DNA of 64,000 nt, taken from contig NC_051068.1 in the NCBI RefSeq assembly GCF_004664715.2, forward strand, positions 47,550,953 to 47,614,952, written 5' to 3'. Below the pieces are notes generated by a model, which was given only the letters and a program-made list of their open reading frames with translations, was not told the origin of the DNA and searched no databases. The number at the start of each line of letters is the position of its first letter. The stretch's first letter is position 1. Below, in pieces: positions 36,641 to 47,195 of the stretch. This stretch comes from Peromyscus leucopus. Lineage: Eukaryota > Chordata > Mammalia > Rodentia > Cricetidae. Position numbers and translations under genes: made by a program.

Positions 36641-36744
36641 AGTCTGATTATAAAAAATCATTTTTTCGATTAAAAAAGTTGAAATTGAATGTTTTGCCTG
36701 CATTTGTGTTTCTTGTCTCCTTGAGTGTTTTGAATTTTTATTAG

Positions 36745-36957
36745 AGAATCTGAAGAGATGACTCGATGGTTTTTAGGAGCACCTGCTATTCTTTGCAGGA
36801 GACAGTCTGATTCCCAGCACCCACATGGTGGCTCACAACTATCTGTAACTCCAGTTCCAGGGGATCTAATGTCTTCCTCTGACCACTAAGGGCCATAGGT
36901 CTGTACATGGTACACATAACTTACATACAGACAAAGCACTTATATACATAAAATAAA
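36745..36957 (+). repeat. B2/B3 SINE
   Basis: Sense B2-superfamily body ('gattcccagcacccacatgg', 'tggctcacaactatctgtaa') with an A-rich 'cataaaataaaaaa' end. Confidence 0.85.
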
Positions 36958-37539
36958 AAACAAACACATTTTTTAAAAAAGGGAAGAAAAACACAAAATA
37001 ATGGCTTGCGAGGACCTAAAGGAAAAACCAGTATTTGAAATTTTGTTTCTGAAACACACAAAGAATATTGGGCAAGTATAATGTGATTTATCCCTATGAC
37101 AAATGTAATATAGGCAAAGCACAGTAACTCTTCTGAGAAGCCCCCATGAGTGTCCAAATCTGTTAGAAATATATTTGGTGGGGAAGTAAAAAGACTGGCC
37201 ACAGTGGCTTAAGGAAATAAAGTCTTCTATCCCCTGACATAGAGATAATGTGAATGTGGGGAGCCCAGGACTTGTGCCTGGGAATAACGACACTACTAAG
37301 ACATCAGTTCTCAGGCTGTATGTCTTAGCATGCAGGTGTTCACTGCTTCTTGTCTTTATAGATGTCTCATGGCTGCTGCTCCTCTGGATATTACATTTGT
37401 ATTTCAGACTTCAAAAGAGTCAGAAGGACATGGAGTAGTCTAGGCAAAACTCAGTAATTCTAAGCCTTTTGGGTGAGAATGGTAAAGCTGTCCTGGAAGA
37501 CTGGCACAATGATTTTTTCTAGCCATTTTCTGCTGATCA

Positions 37540-38600
37540 CCATGTCTCAGTGAGAGAAAACATCTCAGATTTGTCTTTCTGCAATTGGCTCAGTTGGCTT
37601 AATACGATTGCCTTCAGGTGCATCCATTTTGTTACAAATAACTTCATTGTCTTTGTGGCCGAAAAGCATTTCCACTGTGCACATAAACCAAATTTTTCTT
37701 ATCCACTTCTCTGCTGTTGGGCACTTGAATTGGTTTTATAACTTAGCTATTGTGAGTAGACCTGCAGAAAACGGTGGTGTGCTTTGTGGTGTGTTGACTT
37801 CAAGCAAATACCAAGGGGTGGTACAGGTGGGTCACTTGGTAGACCTAGTTTTTTGAGAACGCTTTGTACTGATTTCTGTAGGAGTTGGAAGAGTTCACAT
37901 GCTCACCAGCAGTGTATTTAGGGTCCCTTTTGTTCCAGGTCCTAGCCAGCACTTCTTGCTTGTTTTCTTAATGACTGACATTCTGACTAGGGTGAAATGG
38001 AATCTCAATGGAGTTTTGATTCACTTTTCTCTGATTGCTAGTGAGATTGAACATTCTTTTTTTTCATATTGGGCATTTTTATTTCATTTTTTTGTTAAGT
38101 ATCGGTTCATTTCATTAGACTATTTATTGAATTTTTGTTTTCTTGTTTTTGTTTCTTGTGTGTTATTGTTATTAATCTGTCAGATTCACAGCTGGCAAAG
38201 AATTTCTCCTATTCTGCAGGCTGTGTCTTCATATGACCAATTGTCTCCTTTGCAGTATGGAAACTTTAGTTTTATGGAGTCCTATTTGTTGACTGCTCAT
38301 CTTATATTCTGAGCAGTTGGACTCTCATTCCTAAAGTCCTTACCCATGCCTATAATCTCCTCATGTACTCACTACATTTTCCTCTGTTTCATGTTTTACA
38401 TTAAGGTCTTTAAACCACTTGGAGTTGATTTTTGTGCTGGATACAGCATAGGAATCTAGCTTCATTCTTCTACATGTGATATTCAATTTCTCCAGCACCA
38501 TTGTTAAAGAGTTGGTCTCTTATTAATGTGTATCTTGGGCATCTCTGTAAAAAGATGTATTTTGGCTGCCATTGTGTAGGTTTAAATCTGGATCTTCTCC
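37540..38600 (-). mobile_element. L1 ORF2 fragment
   Basis: Antisense L1 ORF2 and 3' sequence: 'ctgctgttgggcacttgaat', 'agggtgaaatggaatctcaa', 'accacttggagttgattttt', 'atttctccagcaccattgtt'. It stops at 38600, where an LTR begins. Confidence 0.8.
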
Positions 38601-38912
38601 TGAAAGATCAGGGTCAAGACCATGGACACTGAAATAAGGAAAAGCAAAGGACTCAGCTTATTTGGGACTCAGAGTGCAGAGTTCTTAACCATGTTATACT
38701 GTTGCAGATTTGATTACAAAACACATAGTACCTAAGATACCAATCTGTAATGTTGGCTAAAATTTTTCTTACTGGACAAAGACCAGCTTTTTATATGTTT
38801 CTAATTGAACCTTTCTTCCAGGAGATGAATGTGAGGAACATGACACCTGGCCAAGGAAATACTTGTTGGGGTGTGAAGGCACCCTTCTGCCCAAACTCTG
38901 CAAACATCCTTT

Positions 38913-39253
38913 TGTAGCTGGAGGGCTTCTCTCCAGGTTCCCCAAGCCCCTTAGTCCCACAATCCACTTATAAAATAATCACTCAGACGCTTATATCACT
39001 TATAAACTGTATGGCCATGGCAGGCTTCCTGCTAACTGTTCTTTTATCTTAAATTAACCCATTTCTATAAATCTATACCTTGCCACGTGGCTGGTGGCTT
39101 CCCGGCGTCTTCACATGCTGTTTCTCCTGGCGGTGGCTGCAGTGTCTCCCCCTCAGCTTCCGCTTCCCAGAATTCTCCTCTCTCCTTGTCCACCTACCTC
39201 CTGCTGGTCATTGGCCATCAGTGTTTTATTTACATAGAGTGATATCCACAGCA
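38913..39253 (-). repeat. 3' LTR of the young mys-like element
   Basis: It begins TGTAGCTGG and ends CCACAGCA on the + strand. On the minus strand a TATA-like and AATAAA-containing stretch ('atgtaaataaaacactgatg') lies near its start. Confidence 0.9.
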
Positions 39254-41398
39254 CTTCCCCTTCTTCTTTTTTTAAAAAGGAAGGTTTTAACTTTAACATG
39301 GTAAAATTACATATAACAAAACAATTACCGAGCAAGAATTATAGTTACAATATTAAAGAAGATGTCCTATCTATCTTATATTTGTGAGTTTAAGGTTTTA
39401 TATCTAACTTATCTTTTATCATAACTGAGGAAATTACAACTATCTAGTTTTCAACCACATCAAAGACCTGAGAAGGAACATAATGGTACCTGAGAAATGG
39501 TAGACGGATGCAAGCAACTTCGGGAATCTTGCGAGAGTAGACCAAGACAGCTGCAGCCTGGACAGTCACCTGATGTTTCTCAGCATTGTTGGTGCATTCA
39601 AATTGGCTACAGGCCTAGAGTATCTGACAGACCATTTTCAGAAGCAGGAATTCTGAGAGACCATCTTACCCTGTCTTGGCAGAGTACAGTGGTCGCTTTC
39701 CTTGTGTCCCGCTTGTCCAGAAAGGACAGCATTGCATTTGTACTGTCAGCCATCAAGGCAAGGGCAGTTCTTTGCCCAGTAGGCCATTTTGTGCCAAAAA
39801 GACAAACTTCCAAATGGAAATGTCTTAGAAGCCCAACATTCTCTCGGGATCAAATTGGTGCAGCCAGGAGCAATTGTGTCTCACGTCAACAGAATTCTAA
39901 GTTATTTAAATGCCATATTCTCCAGGTCTATGAAGTGTTTGAAGATTACCTATCTATCTGAAATATATCTATGTATACCTAGAAGACTTAACTAACATGG
40001 CTACAAATATGATTATCATAGATGGCTGATTATTAATCTATTTTTAATCATCCATTACAATTTTAAATGAGTTAAACATAATACCTCAAACAAGAATAGA
40101 AATATATATATACAGTATAACAAAATTAACTTTAAGTTTGTATTAATAAACTAAAATTTTTACCAATGTAAAACATTTTAAACATAAACTAAAATCTATA
40201 CCAATGTAAAACATTTTAAACAAGTTGTTCTTTAAAAGTAGGTTCATTAATCTACCCTTTATCTTATCATCTCCATATCCTCCTATATATCTATATTATA
40301 TCCCTTTTCTTTTTTAGAAAGAGATCACATTTATAATCAACCTGTTTTAAATAAAAATATTGGTTTTTCTCTGTCCCACACCAGAGGCTCTTCTGATTTG
40401 GGACACAAGAATCTTTTAACCATTTTTTTTTTTAAAGCAATATGTCTGGGTTTAGAGGGGGAGTGAGCCAATTCCACCTCTAAAGCCAGCTTGGTATATT
40501 TGGGAATTTGGCGTAGCATCTCTTACTACTTCCTGCTGGAGGGGGCGCTGTATCTTATGGGATACAAAGAAAATTTTAGACCTATGGGGTAGTCCGTGAG
40601 GCTGTATTGTGTGAACCAGTTGCCTTGAAACCGGTCTGGATGTTGGATCATCTGGGCCATGGTGTCATCGGAGACCTTTCAGGGGGTCTTGGCTGGTGAA
40701 ACCTGATGTATCTTAATCTGGAACAAGTCCACAGCCTCTGGCTTTCTGTGGAGACAAAAGCAGAACTTCTTTTCCAAAGTAACATATCCTTATATCCAAA
40801 TTTTGAAGTCAAGGTACTTTTAAAATATACATTTGGCATAACTCAACAGCTTTTGTAATCAAATGTTTTTCTTCAGTTACGAATATCAAAGACAACATAA
40901 TCCAGATTCTCTGTGTGGTAGCCATCGTTACGTGGCTTATTTTTTATATTACCTTGAGCCTTGAGCCTATTGCTTTAAACTGTACCATTGTAAGCCTGAA
41001 ACGGCGCTGTGGCTGCTGGCTCCGCCCATTTCAGCTTCCAACATGGCAGTGGTACGTTTTCCGCCAGCTCTGGGAGTCATCAAGTCTCAGAAATAGTGGG
41101 TCTAAGCTTTTATCAAAGCAGCATGTAGCCAGAAACCTCTTTTTTTTTTTTTTTTTTTAAATACTAGTAAAGACTAAATCTACCACACAACTTAATGTGC
41201 CGCTGGCAGATGCCTCATTTCCGCCATACTGCCGGTCAAACGCACCCGCCAGGAACCCGCCAGTGTTCAAACGTGCGTTTTGCGGCGTCTAGCTGCTCAT
41301 ATGAGACAAGAAGCAGGAACCTGGTTTTGGCTCTGTTTAGAATTGATTATTAAATATTCTCAGGTTTAAGGTGGAAACTCGAGCCGTTGGGCGCCATT

Positions 41399-41742
41399 TG
41401 TAGCTGGAGGGCTTCTCTCCAGGTTCCCCAAGCCCTTAGTCCCACAATCCACTTATAAAATAATCACTCAGACGCTTATATCACTTATAAACTGTATGGC
41501 CATGGCAGGCTTCCTGCTAACTGTTCTTTTATCTTAAATTAACCCATTTCTATAAATCTATACCTTGCCACGTGGCTGGTGGCTTCCCGGCGTCTTCACA
41601 TGCTGTTTCTCCTGGCGGTGGCTGCAGTGTCTCCCCCCTCAGCCTTCCGCTTCCCAGAATTCTCCTCTCTCCTTGTCCCACCTACCTCCTGCCTGGTCAT
41701 TGGCCATCAGTGTTTTATTTACATAGAGTGATATCCACAGCA
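41399..41742 (-). repeat. 5' LTR of the young mys-like element
   Basis: Matches 38913-39253 apart from one-base changes in C runs (four extra C, one fewer). In minus orientation this copy precedes the primer-binding site and would carry the promoter. Confidence 0.9.
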
Positions 41743-41814
41743 TCCTTTTGCTCTCAAGGGATGTCTGGCAAGTGCATTATTCTGGCCTGACATCAGATCA
41801 GCAGCCCTCCTTCA

Positions 41815-42470
41815 TTCCCCCCTCTTTGTTTAGCCATATTTTGTGACATAATGTTGAATACAGCTGCTCAATGTTGTCATTTCTTCATGTTGAGAGGTTT
41901 TTTGTCCCCCAGACCATTAAAAATGCCAAAGCCAAGCAAACAATCATTATAAATATACATCATAAGAGGATCTTGCAATCTTAAATTGATTAAAATGAAT
42001 TTAAGTTGTCCAAGCCATCAGCAATACCCTCCAATAATCTGTCACCAGATAGTCCACGCAATTGTTCTGCAAACATGTGATTAGTACCAGACTGTAATTT
42101 CAATATTTCTTGAGTCATGTTACCATGATTTAATAATTGTTTTCTAACCTTATTCTAAGGGAACAAGGTCTGATTCCAGTGCATGGAATTGAGTCACATT
42201 CTAATTATATCTTAATGGTATTTGTCTTTGTAAGATAACAACTTAATCACCTAACATAACCACAGCTGATTCTAAATCAGTGATTCCAACATGCAACCTG
42301 CTATCCATATGTCTTTGAGTGTTCCATAATTTTTCTGAATCAGAATTCCATTTTTAACTAAAATGTACATTCTGAATGCTTTGATGCAGGACCACTCCAG
42401 GAGTAGTGGCAGTGGTAGTGATGGTAATAATTGGTCTAACCATTCTGTTAGTCCTTTCCTCATTTAGTCT
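41815..42470 (-). pseudogene. Retroviral env transmembrane-subunit relic
   Basis: On the minus strand 42118-41990 is open for about 43 codons and resembles the membrane-proximal ectodomain of betaretrovirus-like envelope proteins (L-x-G-L-S-G spacing). It is followed, in a shifted frame and across a stop, by a hydrophobic stretch like a membrane anchor (41935-41975). Upstream sequence to about 42470 is broken by stops. It is a decayed fragment with no function expected. Confidence 0.55.
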
Positions 42471-42804
42471 GATTTATGATAAAGCATAGACATGGAGAGA
42501 GATCCTTCCCAGGCTTGATCTATCTGTACAGGTTTCTAAAGTCCAAATTGGGCTCAAAGTACCTAAATGCTCTGGGAACTCAAATTAATAGGAATAAAGA
42601 ACAATTGGAACAAGATACATAGCCTTCAGACTGAGTCCAAATAGTTTTTCCAGTCATAAAGAAATAAGGAAGATGAACACATACCATAATATTATGAGAT
42701 ACATTTTTAAATAAAAGATAACGTAATCTCATTATTACAAATATTTTTCTAGATATTCCCTTTCTGGGCCCAAATGTTACCCAAAGCTGATAGGAGGAGA
42801 TAGA

Positions 42805-43107
42805 TGTTGCAGGAGATTGGTTTGCACTGCCACTCTGAGACTGACAATAAAGTTAAACCTTGAATCAGAGGGTGGAGTCCATGTACAGCTGGCCATGGAG
42901 TTTTTGTTGGAGCTAGATTTGGATAGAGAGACACAGGAAAGAATAGGGAGGGGCTTAGAAAGATTCATGAGCCTTTTTGATCTGAGAAGATGGAGAGGCA
43001 GGATCGGTTGATTGTTTCTCCATTGCTCTGCGGATCTATCAGGTTTTGACCCTACTATCTGACTCTCGAGTTTTTATTGATAAAAGAGTAATTAATATAA
43101 CACTGCA
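42805..43107 (+). mobile_element. 5' LTR of a second provirus, diverged
   Basis: It starts TGTTGCAGG and ends 'ataacactgca'. Its 3' part ('actatctgactctcgagttt') aligns with the LTR at 44039-44566. A CpG-decayed lysine-type primer site 'tggcatccaatgcttggc' follows two bases later (43110-43127). Confidence 0.65.
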
Positions 43108-43139
43108 TCTGGCATCCAATGCTTGGCATTATTAGATCA

Positions 43140-43560
43140 CACCAAGGTGCTCCTGAAAAAACACAAAGAGGAGATTCTATTACTTACTTAGGATATAAGA
43201 CAGGTTTACAAAAAATTCAACCACAGGAAGCACAAATCAAGAGAGGTCAATTATGAACTCTTAATGATTTTCAGAAATTCCCAGGAGATATTAACTGGCT
43301 ACGGCTCACAATTGGATTAACAATTCAAGAACTAAGTAATTTATTTCAAACCTTAGAAGGTGATAAGGACTTAAATAGTCCAAAAAATTATCAGCTGAGA
43401 CTGAAAGAATATTGGTGCTGGTAGAAAAGAAGCTACAGGATGCACATGTGGATGGTTTGGATCCAGAGCTTGCTTGTATTCAGGTTATTTTACCTTCTAG
43501 GTATTCTCCCATAGGAATTCTTATGCAGAGAAAAAACATATTTTAGAATGGGCATTTTGC
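43140..43560 (+). pseudogene. Retroviral pol relic (RT thumb/connection region)
   Basis: From about 43255 the + strand encodes a recognisable piece of betaretrovirus/ERVK-type reverse transcriptase, with the motif D-F-Q-K...G-D-I-N-W-L-R and E-L...L-F spacing. Stops and a frame change appear by 43420. gag and the catalytic RT core are absent, so a large deletion joins the leader to pol. Confidence 0.7.
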
Positions 43561-43632
43561 CACACAGAGTAAATAATTTAAGACCTATGAAGGAAAGGTA
43601 TAAATATTATCTAAAAATTTATAAGATTAACA

Positions 43633-43658
43633 TACACACACACACACACACACACATT
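43633..43658. repeat. (CA)n microsatellite
   Basis: About 13 CA units. The flanking 43561-43900 interval holds no other recognisable feature. Confidence 0.9.
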
Positions 43659-44038
43659 TAAACTTTTTGTCATGATATTAATGGCCATATAAACTACTAA
43701 CTTATTCTAGAAATAGGCTTCATCTAGCTTCCTGTATGCGATTTTGGGCTTGAGTCTGAAGCAGGTAACTAGAAATTAAGCTTGTGTACCCCAGGTGTAT
43801 TTAGTAGATTGTGGTCCATTAACCTCTCTGAGATCTGCTACACATGGCATTTAAAATGTTTAAGTTTTCTGCACTGAATAAATGACCATTCCTGACAGTG
43901 ACCTGTGAAGTCTCCAAAAGGATGATGGGGCCTATATAGTCATTTTCACAGTATTGATTCTTTCAGTCTGTGAGAATGAGGTATCTCCCCATCAATTTCT
44001 TTCTTGAGTATTTTTAAGTTTTCATTGTAGAGGTCTTT

Positions 44039-44566
44039 TGTGGCGATATATTTGTAATCTAAGAAATAAAGCTTGCCTGAAGATCAGAGGACAGAGCTAG
44101 CCATAGAGTTAGCCATAGAGGACAGGCAGTGGTGGCATACACCTTTAATCCTATCACTCAGGAGGCAGAGATCTGTCTGGATCTCTGTGAGTTCAAAACC
44201 ACCCTGGACTACACAAGATTAATCCAATTTAAAAGAGAAATAGAACCAGGCAGTGGTGGTACATACCTTTAATCCCAGTACTTAGGAGACATAACTTTAA
44301 TCCCAACACTAGGCAAGTTGAAACAGAAAGTGATATGGCTGGGCAGAGAAAGGAATATAAGGCAGGAGGAGACAGAAATTTGGGCCTTTCGGCTGAGGAC
44401 TCAGGCATTCAGTCTGAGGATTTATGGAGACAGGATCTTCTCTTTTCGGCTGAGGAGCTGGTGAGGTGAGAAGTGGCTGTGACTTGTTTCCTCTGATCTT
44501 TCAGCTTTAACCCTGATATCTGGCTCTGGGTTTTTAATTATAAGACCATTTAGGATTCCTGCAACA
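44039..44566 (+). mobile_element. Solo LTR containing B1-like segments
   Basis: 528 bp, TGTGGC...TGCAACA, flanked by 'gtcttt' and 'gccttt' (one mismatch in a 6-bp target duplication). It contains two B1-like segments ('ggcagtggtggcatacacct' and 'ggcagtggtggtacatacct'). Related LTRs are at 42805 and 15484. Confidence 0.75.
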
Positions 44567-44600
44567 GCCTTTCATGTCTTTAGATAGGTTTATTCCAAGG

Positions 44601-44609
<9 letters not shown>

Positions 44610-44634
<25 letters not shown>

Positions 44635-44780
44635 GTTTTACGAGACAGGGTTTCTCTGTGTAGCTTTGTGCCTTTCCTGGAACTCACTTGGTAGCCCAGG
44701 CTGGCCTCGAACTCACAGAGATCTGCCTGCCTCTGCCTCCCGAGTGCTGGGATTAAAGGCGTGTGCCACCACCGCCCGGC
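44610..44780 (-). repeat. Young B1 SINE with target duplication
   Basis: Antisense consensus-like B1 with a T tail on the left, flanked by direct copies of 'tccaaggcattttttt' (44594-44609, 44781-44796). Confidence 0.95.
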
Positions 44781-45389
44781 TCCAAGGCATTTTTTTAAAA
44801 AAAAGGTAATTGTGAATTTATATGTATAGATTGATTACAGAAGTCCCTCATCAATATGAAACTTTGCCAGTTGCTTATATATCTCCTTCTGAACCTGTTC
44901 CAAAACATTACAGATGTCAATTTTTTGTTCTTTGATGGAGTCTCTTTCAGCCATGTAATTGCTACAATGGCCTGGTGATAATTTCCAGAAACTGTCTCTG
45001 TTTTCCTTTTTCTTAGTTTATTTTCTTTAGTAACATCTTCAGAAGGATGTAACTTTGTGTCCTTGTTGGGGTTACCATTGCTGTGATGAAACACCATGAC
45101 CAAAAGCAAGTTGGGGAGGAAAGGGTTTATTCTGCTTACACTTCCACATCACAGCTTATCATCAAAGGAAGTCAGGACAGGAACTCAAGCGGGGCAGGAA
45201 CTTGGAGGCAGGAGCTGATGCAGAGCCCATGGAGGAGTGCTGTTTACTGGCTTGTTCACCATGGCTTGTTTAGCCTATTTTCTTGTAGAACCCAGAACCA
45301 CCAGATGCTCAGGGAGGGCACCATCCACAGTGGGTTGGGCCCTCCTCCATCAGTCACTAAGAAAATGCCCCACAGGCCCGCCTACACCT

Positions 45390-46365
45390 GTATTTATTTA
45401 TTTATTTATTTTTAATTTTTTTTATTCATTTTACATACCAACCACATCCCTCTCCTGCTCCCCCCTTCCCCTCCCCAACCTACCCCTCATCTCCTCCTCC
45501 AAAAGGGTAAGTTCTCCCATAGGGTGACAGCTAAGCCTGGTACATTGAGTTGAGGCAGGACCAAGCCCCTCCCCGCTGCATCAAGAAGTGAGCCAAGTGT
45601 CCAACCACAAGTAATGGGCTCCAGAAAGCCAGCTCATGCACCGGAGATAGATCCTGATCACACTGCCAGGGGCCCCTCAAACAGGGCTATACAACCCAGC
45701 CATACAACTGTCTCGCTCATGCAGAGGGTCAAGTCTGGTCCCATGCAGATTCCACAGCTGTTGGTCTAAAGTTCGTGAGTTCCTAGGAGCTTAGTTCAGT
45801 CGTCTCTGTAGATTTTGCCATCATGATCTTGACCCCCCCTTGCTCATATAATACCTCTTCCCTCTGTTCGACTGGACTCTTGGTGCGTGGCTGTGGATCT
45901 CTGCATCTGCTTCCATCAGTTACTGGAGGAAGGCTCTATGATGACAGTTACAGTATTCACCAATCTGCTTACCAGGGTCGGCCATTTCAGGCCCCCTCAC
46001 CAATATCCTAGTAGTCTAATCTTGGGTCATCCTGTGGATTCCTGGGAATTTCCCTAGCACCAGGTTTCTTCCCTACCCCATAATGTCTTCCTCTATCAAG
46101 ATATTCTTTCATTGTTCTTCCACTCCGTCCCTCCCCTAGCTCGACCATTCCATTCCCTCATGTTCTCATCCCCCATTCCTTGATCGATGGCTTCTGTCGT
46201 ATACTCCATCGTTTGGGACCTATTGAGGGAAGGGAAGGAGTGGGGAGATTTCAATCCGAGCAGGTGGGGTCCCAGGGACTCCGGAGGTGTCCCGCACCCA
46301 CGACCCTGACAAGAGAGCATCCCTATGTCCCTCTTAGGGGCCTCCTTGTTTCCTAGCTTCTCTGG
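45390..46365 (-). mobile_element. L1 3' fragment with an embedded NMD3 piece
   Basis: The TATTT-rich tail lies at 45390-45425, so the L1 sense strand is minus. The 3'-UTR marker 'cattttacataccaaccaca' follows, and the upstream L1 marker 'tatgtccctcttaggggcct' lies at 46323-46342. The flanks 'gcctacacctg' and 'gcctacagctc' look like an imperfect target duplication. Between 46190 and 46312 the L1 is interrupted by NMD3-like sequence, described separately. Confidence 0.75.
46190..46312 (-). pseudogene. Inverted partial copy of NMD3 intron 1/exon 2
   Basis: Read on the minus strand, 46308-46190 matches NMD3 from 47706 to about 47850. The first 32 bases are identical ('gggtcgtgggtgcgggacac' and on). 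Then come a 22-bp gap at the NMD3 G run, the intron pyrimidine tract, the splice-acceptor AG, the 'aacgatggagta' start-codon context and 'acagaagcc'. Differences are often CpG to CpA, so this is the decayed copy. It retains intron sequence, so it is not from spliced mRNA. L1 sequence lies on both sides, and the copy has the same sense direction as the L1. Confidence 0.8.
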
Positions 46366-46494
46366 AGCCTACAGCTCAGTCTTAAGGAAACATTTTCTTA
46401 ACTGAGGTTCCCTCCTCTCAGACGACTTTGGCACTTGTCAAATTGACATAAAACTATCCAGAACACTGTGCTTAAATGAAAATGTCTTTACTGG

Positions 46495-46690
46495 GACTTG
46501 AGAGATGGCTCAGAGGTTAAGAGTACTTATGCTTACAGAAGACATGGCTTCAGTTCCCAGCACCCACAAAGCGGCTCCCAACCAGTTGCCGCCTTCTGAT
46601 CTCCTCTGGCATCAGGCATGCATTTAGTACAGACACACATGCAGGCGAAACACTCAAAGGAGAATAAACCTAAAAAAAAAATTTGTAAAA
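46495..46690 (+). repeat. B2 SINE
   Basis: Sense B2 ('gagagatggctcagaggtta', 'tcagttcccagcacccacaa') ending in 'aaacctaaaaaaaaaa'. Confidence 0.85.
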
Positions 46691-46979
46691 ATGTTAGGAT
46701 CTTCCTTTTGACCCCAGTTTCTGGAACCACACTAACAGTTGCTGATATATCTATTTCCATCTATTTCGTGAATTCACTTCTCAGAAAACTAAGTCTGGAT
46801 TATTTCTTTAAGAAGAATTTCTTTAATGAAGAACTTTTTTTTTCTGCTTATCATGTAAGAAAGTACAATGTTTGTAATACAGGAGAAAGTTTTCAGGGTT
46901 TTTTGTGTATATCAATTGTTTAGTAAACAGTGATTTGATAGTCTTAGGCTGTCCATGGTGATATTTATTTATTGGGCAT

Positions 46980-47195
46980 TTTAAAGAAATGTTTATCCAT
47001 TTTATGTATATGAGTTTTTGGGCCGCAGGAATGTATGTGCACCACGTTTGTGGCTGAGTTAAGAACAGGGCGTCAGAGCCTGTATCTAGAACGGGAACTG
47101 CAGATGGCTGAGCTGATCGCATGGGTGCTGCAAATGGAACCCATGTCCTCCGTAAGAACAACTGCTTTTAACCAGTGGGCCATCTCTCCAGGCCC
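46980..47195 (-). repeat. B3 SINE beside the NMD3 CpG island
   Basis: Antisense B3 ('tgggtgctgcaaatggaacc', 'accagtgggccatctctcca'). It ends within about 20 bp of the start of the CpG island and so marks the upstream limit of unique promoter sequence. Confidence 0.8.

Larger units (their letters stand above)
38913..41742 (-). mobile_element. Young mys-like LTR retroelement, complete ends
   Basis: 2830 bp bounded by direct LTRs at 38913-39253 (341 bp) and 41399-41742 (344 bp), with perfect 6-bp duplications 'tccttt' outside (38907-38912, 41743-41748). Orientation is minus: the primer-binding site (minus strand, 41379-41396) is 'tggcgcccaacggctcga', two bases inside the right LTR. A polypurine tract ('aaaaaaagaagaagggga' type) abuts the left LTR. 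I found no substitution between the LTRs, only five single-C length differences, so insertion was recent. The interior has no gag, pol or env frames, so the element must have relied on another element's proteins. Size and LTR length recall the Peromyscus mys element. Confidence 0.9.
38601..41814 (-). mobile_element. Older retroviral LTR, split by a mys-like insertion
   Basis: The LTR consists of 38601-38912 and 41743-41814 (about 378 bp without the insert and one target copy). The ends are inverted TGAA...TTCA. On the minus strand it begins at 41814 and is preceded by a polypurine tract 'aaacaaagaggggggaa' and the env relic at 41815-42470, so it is the 3' LTR of a minus-strand provirus. Confidence 0.7.
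43900..45058 (-). mobile_element. L1 ORF2 fragment carrying two later insertions
   Basis: Antisense L1 text such as 'ttcacagtattgattctttc' (43946-43965), 'aagttttcattgtagaggtc' and 'taggtttattccaaggcatt' is interrupted by the solo LTR at 44039-44566 and the B1 at 44610-44780, then continues to about 45058. Confidence 0.7.
45060..46465 (-). mobile_element. Rodent hAT-type relic split by an L1 insertion
   Basis: The left part (45060-45388: 'attgctgtgatgaaacacca', 'cagtcactaagaaaatgccc') and right part (46366-46465: 'cattttcttaactgaggttc', 'gtcaaattgacataaaacta') are one antisense copy of the family at 7905, separated by the L1 fragment at 45390-46365. Confidence 0.7.

Noticed and set aside
39497..39961. 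154-codon + strand ORF
   Set aside because: It is antisense to the interior of the minus-strand mys-like element. Codon content follows the repeat, and no retroviral or cellular domain is visible.
1..47000. Expected upstream neighbour gene B3GALNT1
   Set aside because: In other mammals it lies on the far side of this interval, but its long single coding exon is absent here, so it must be outside the window.
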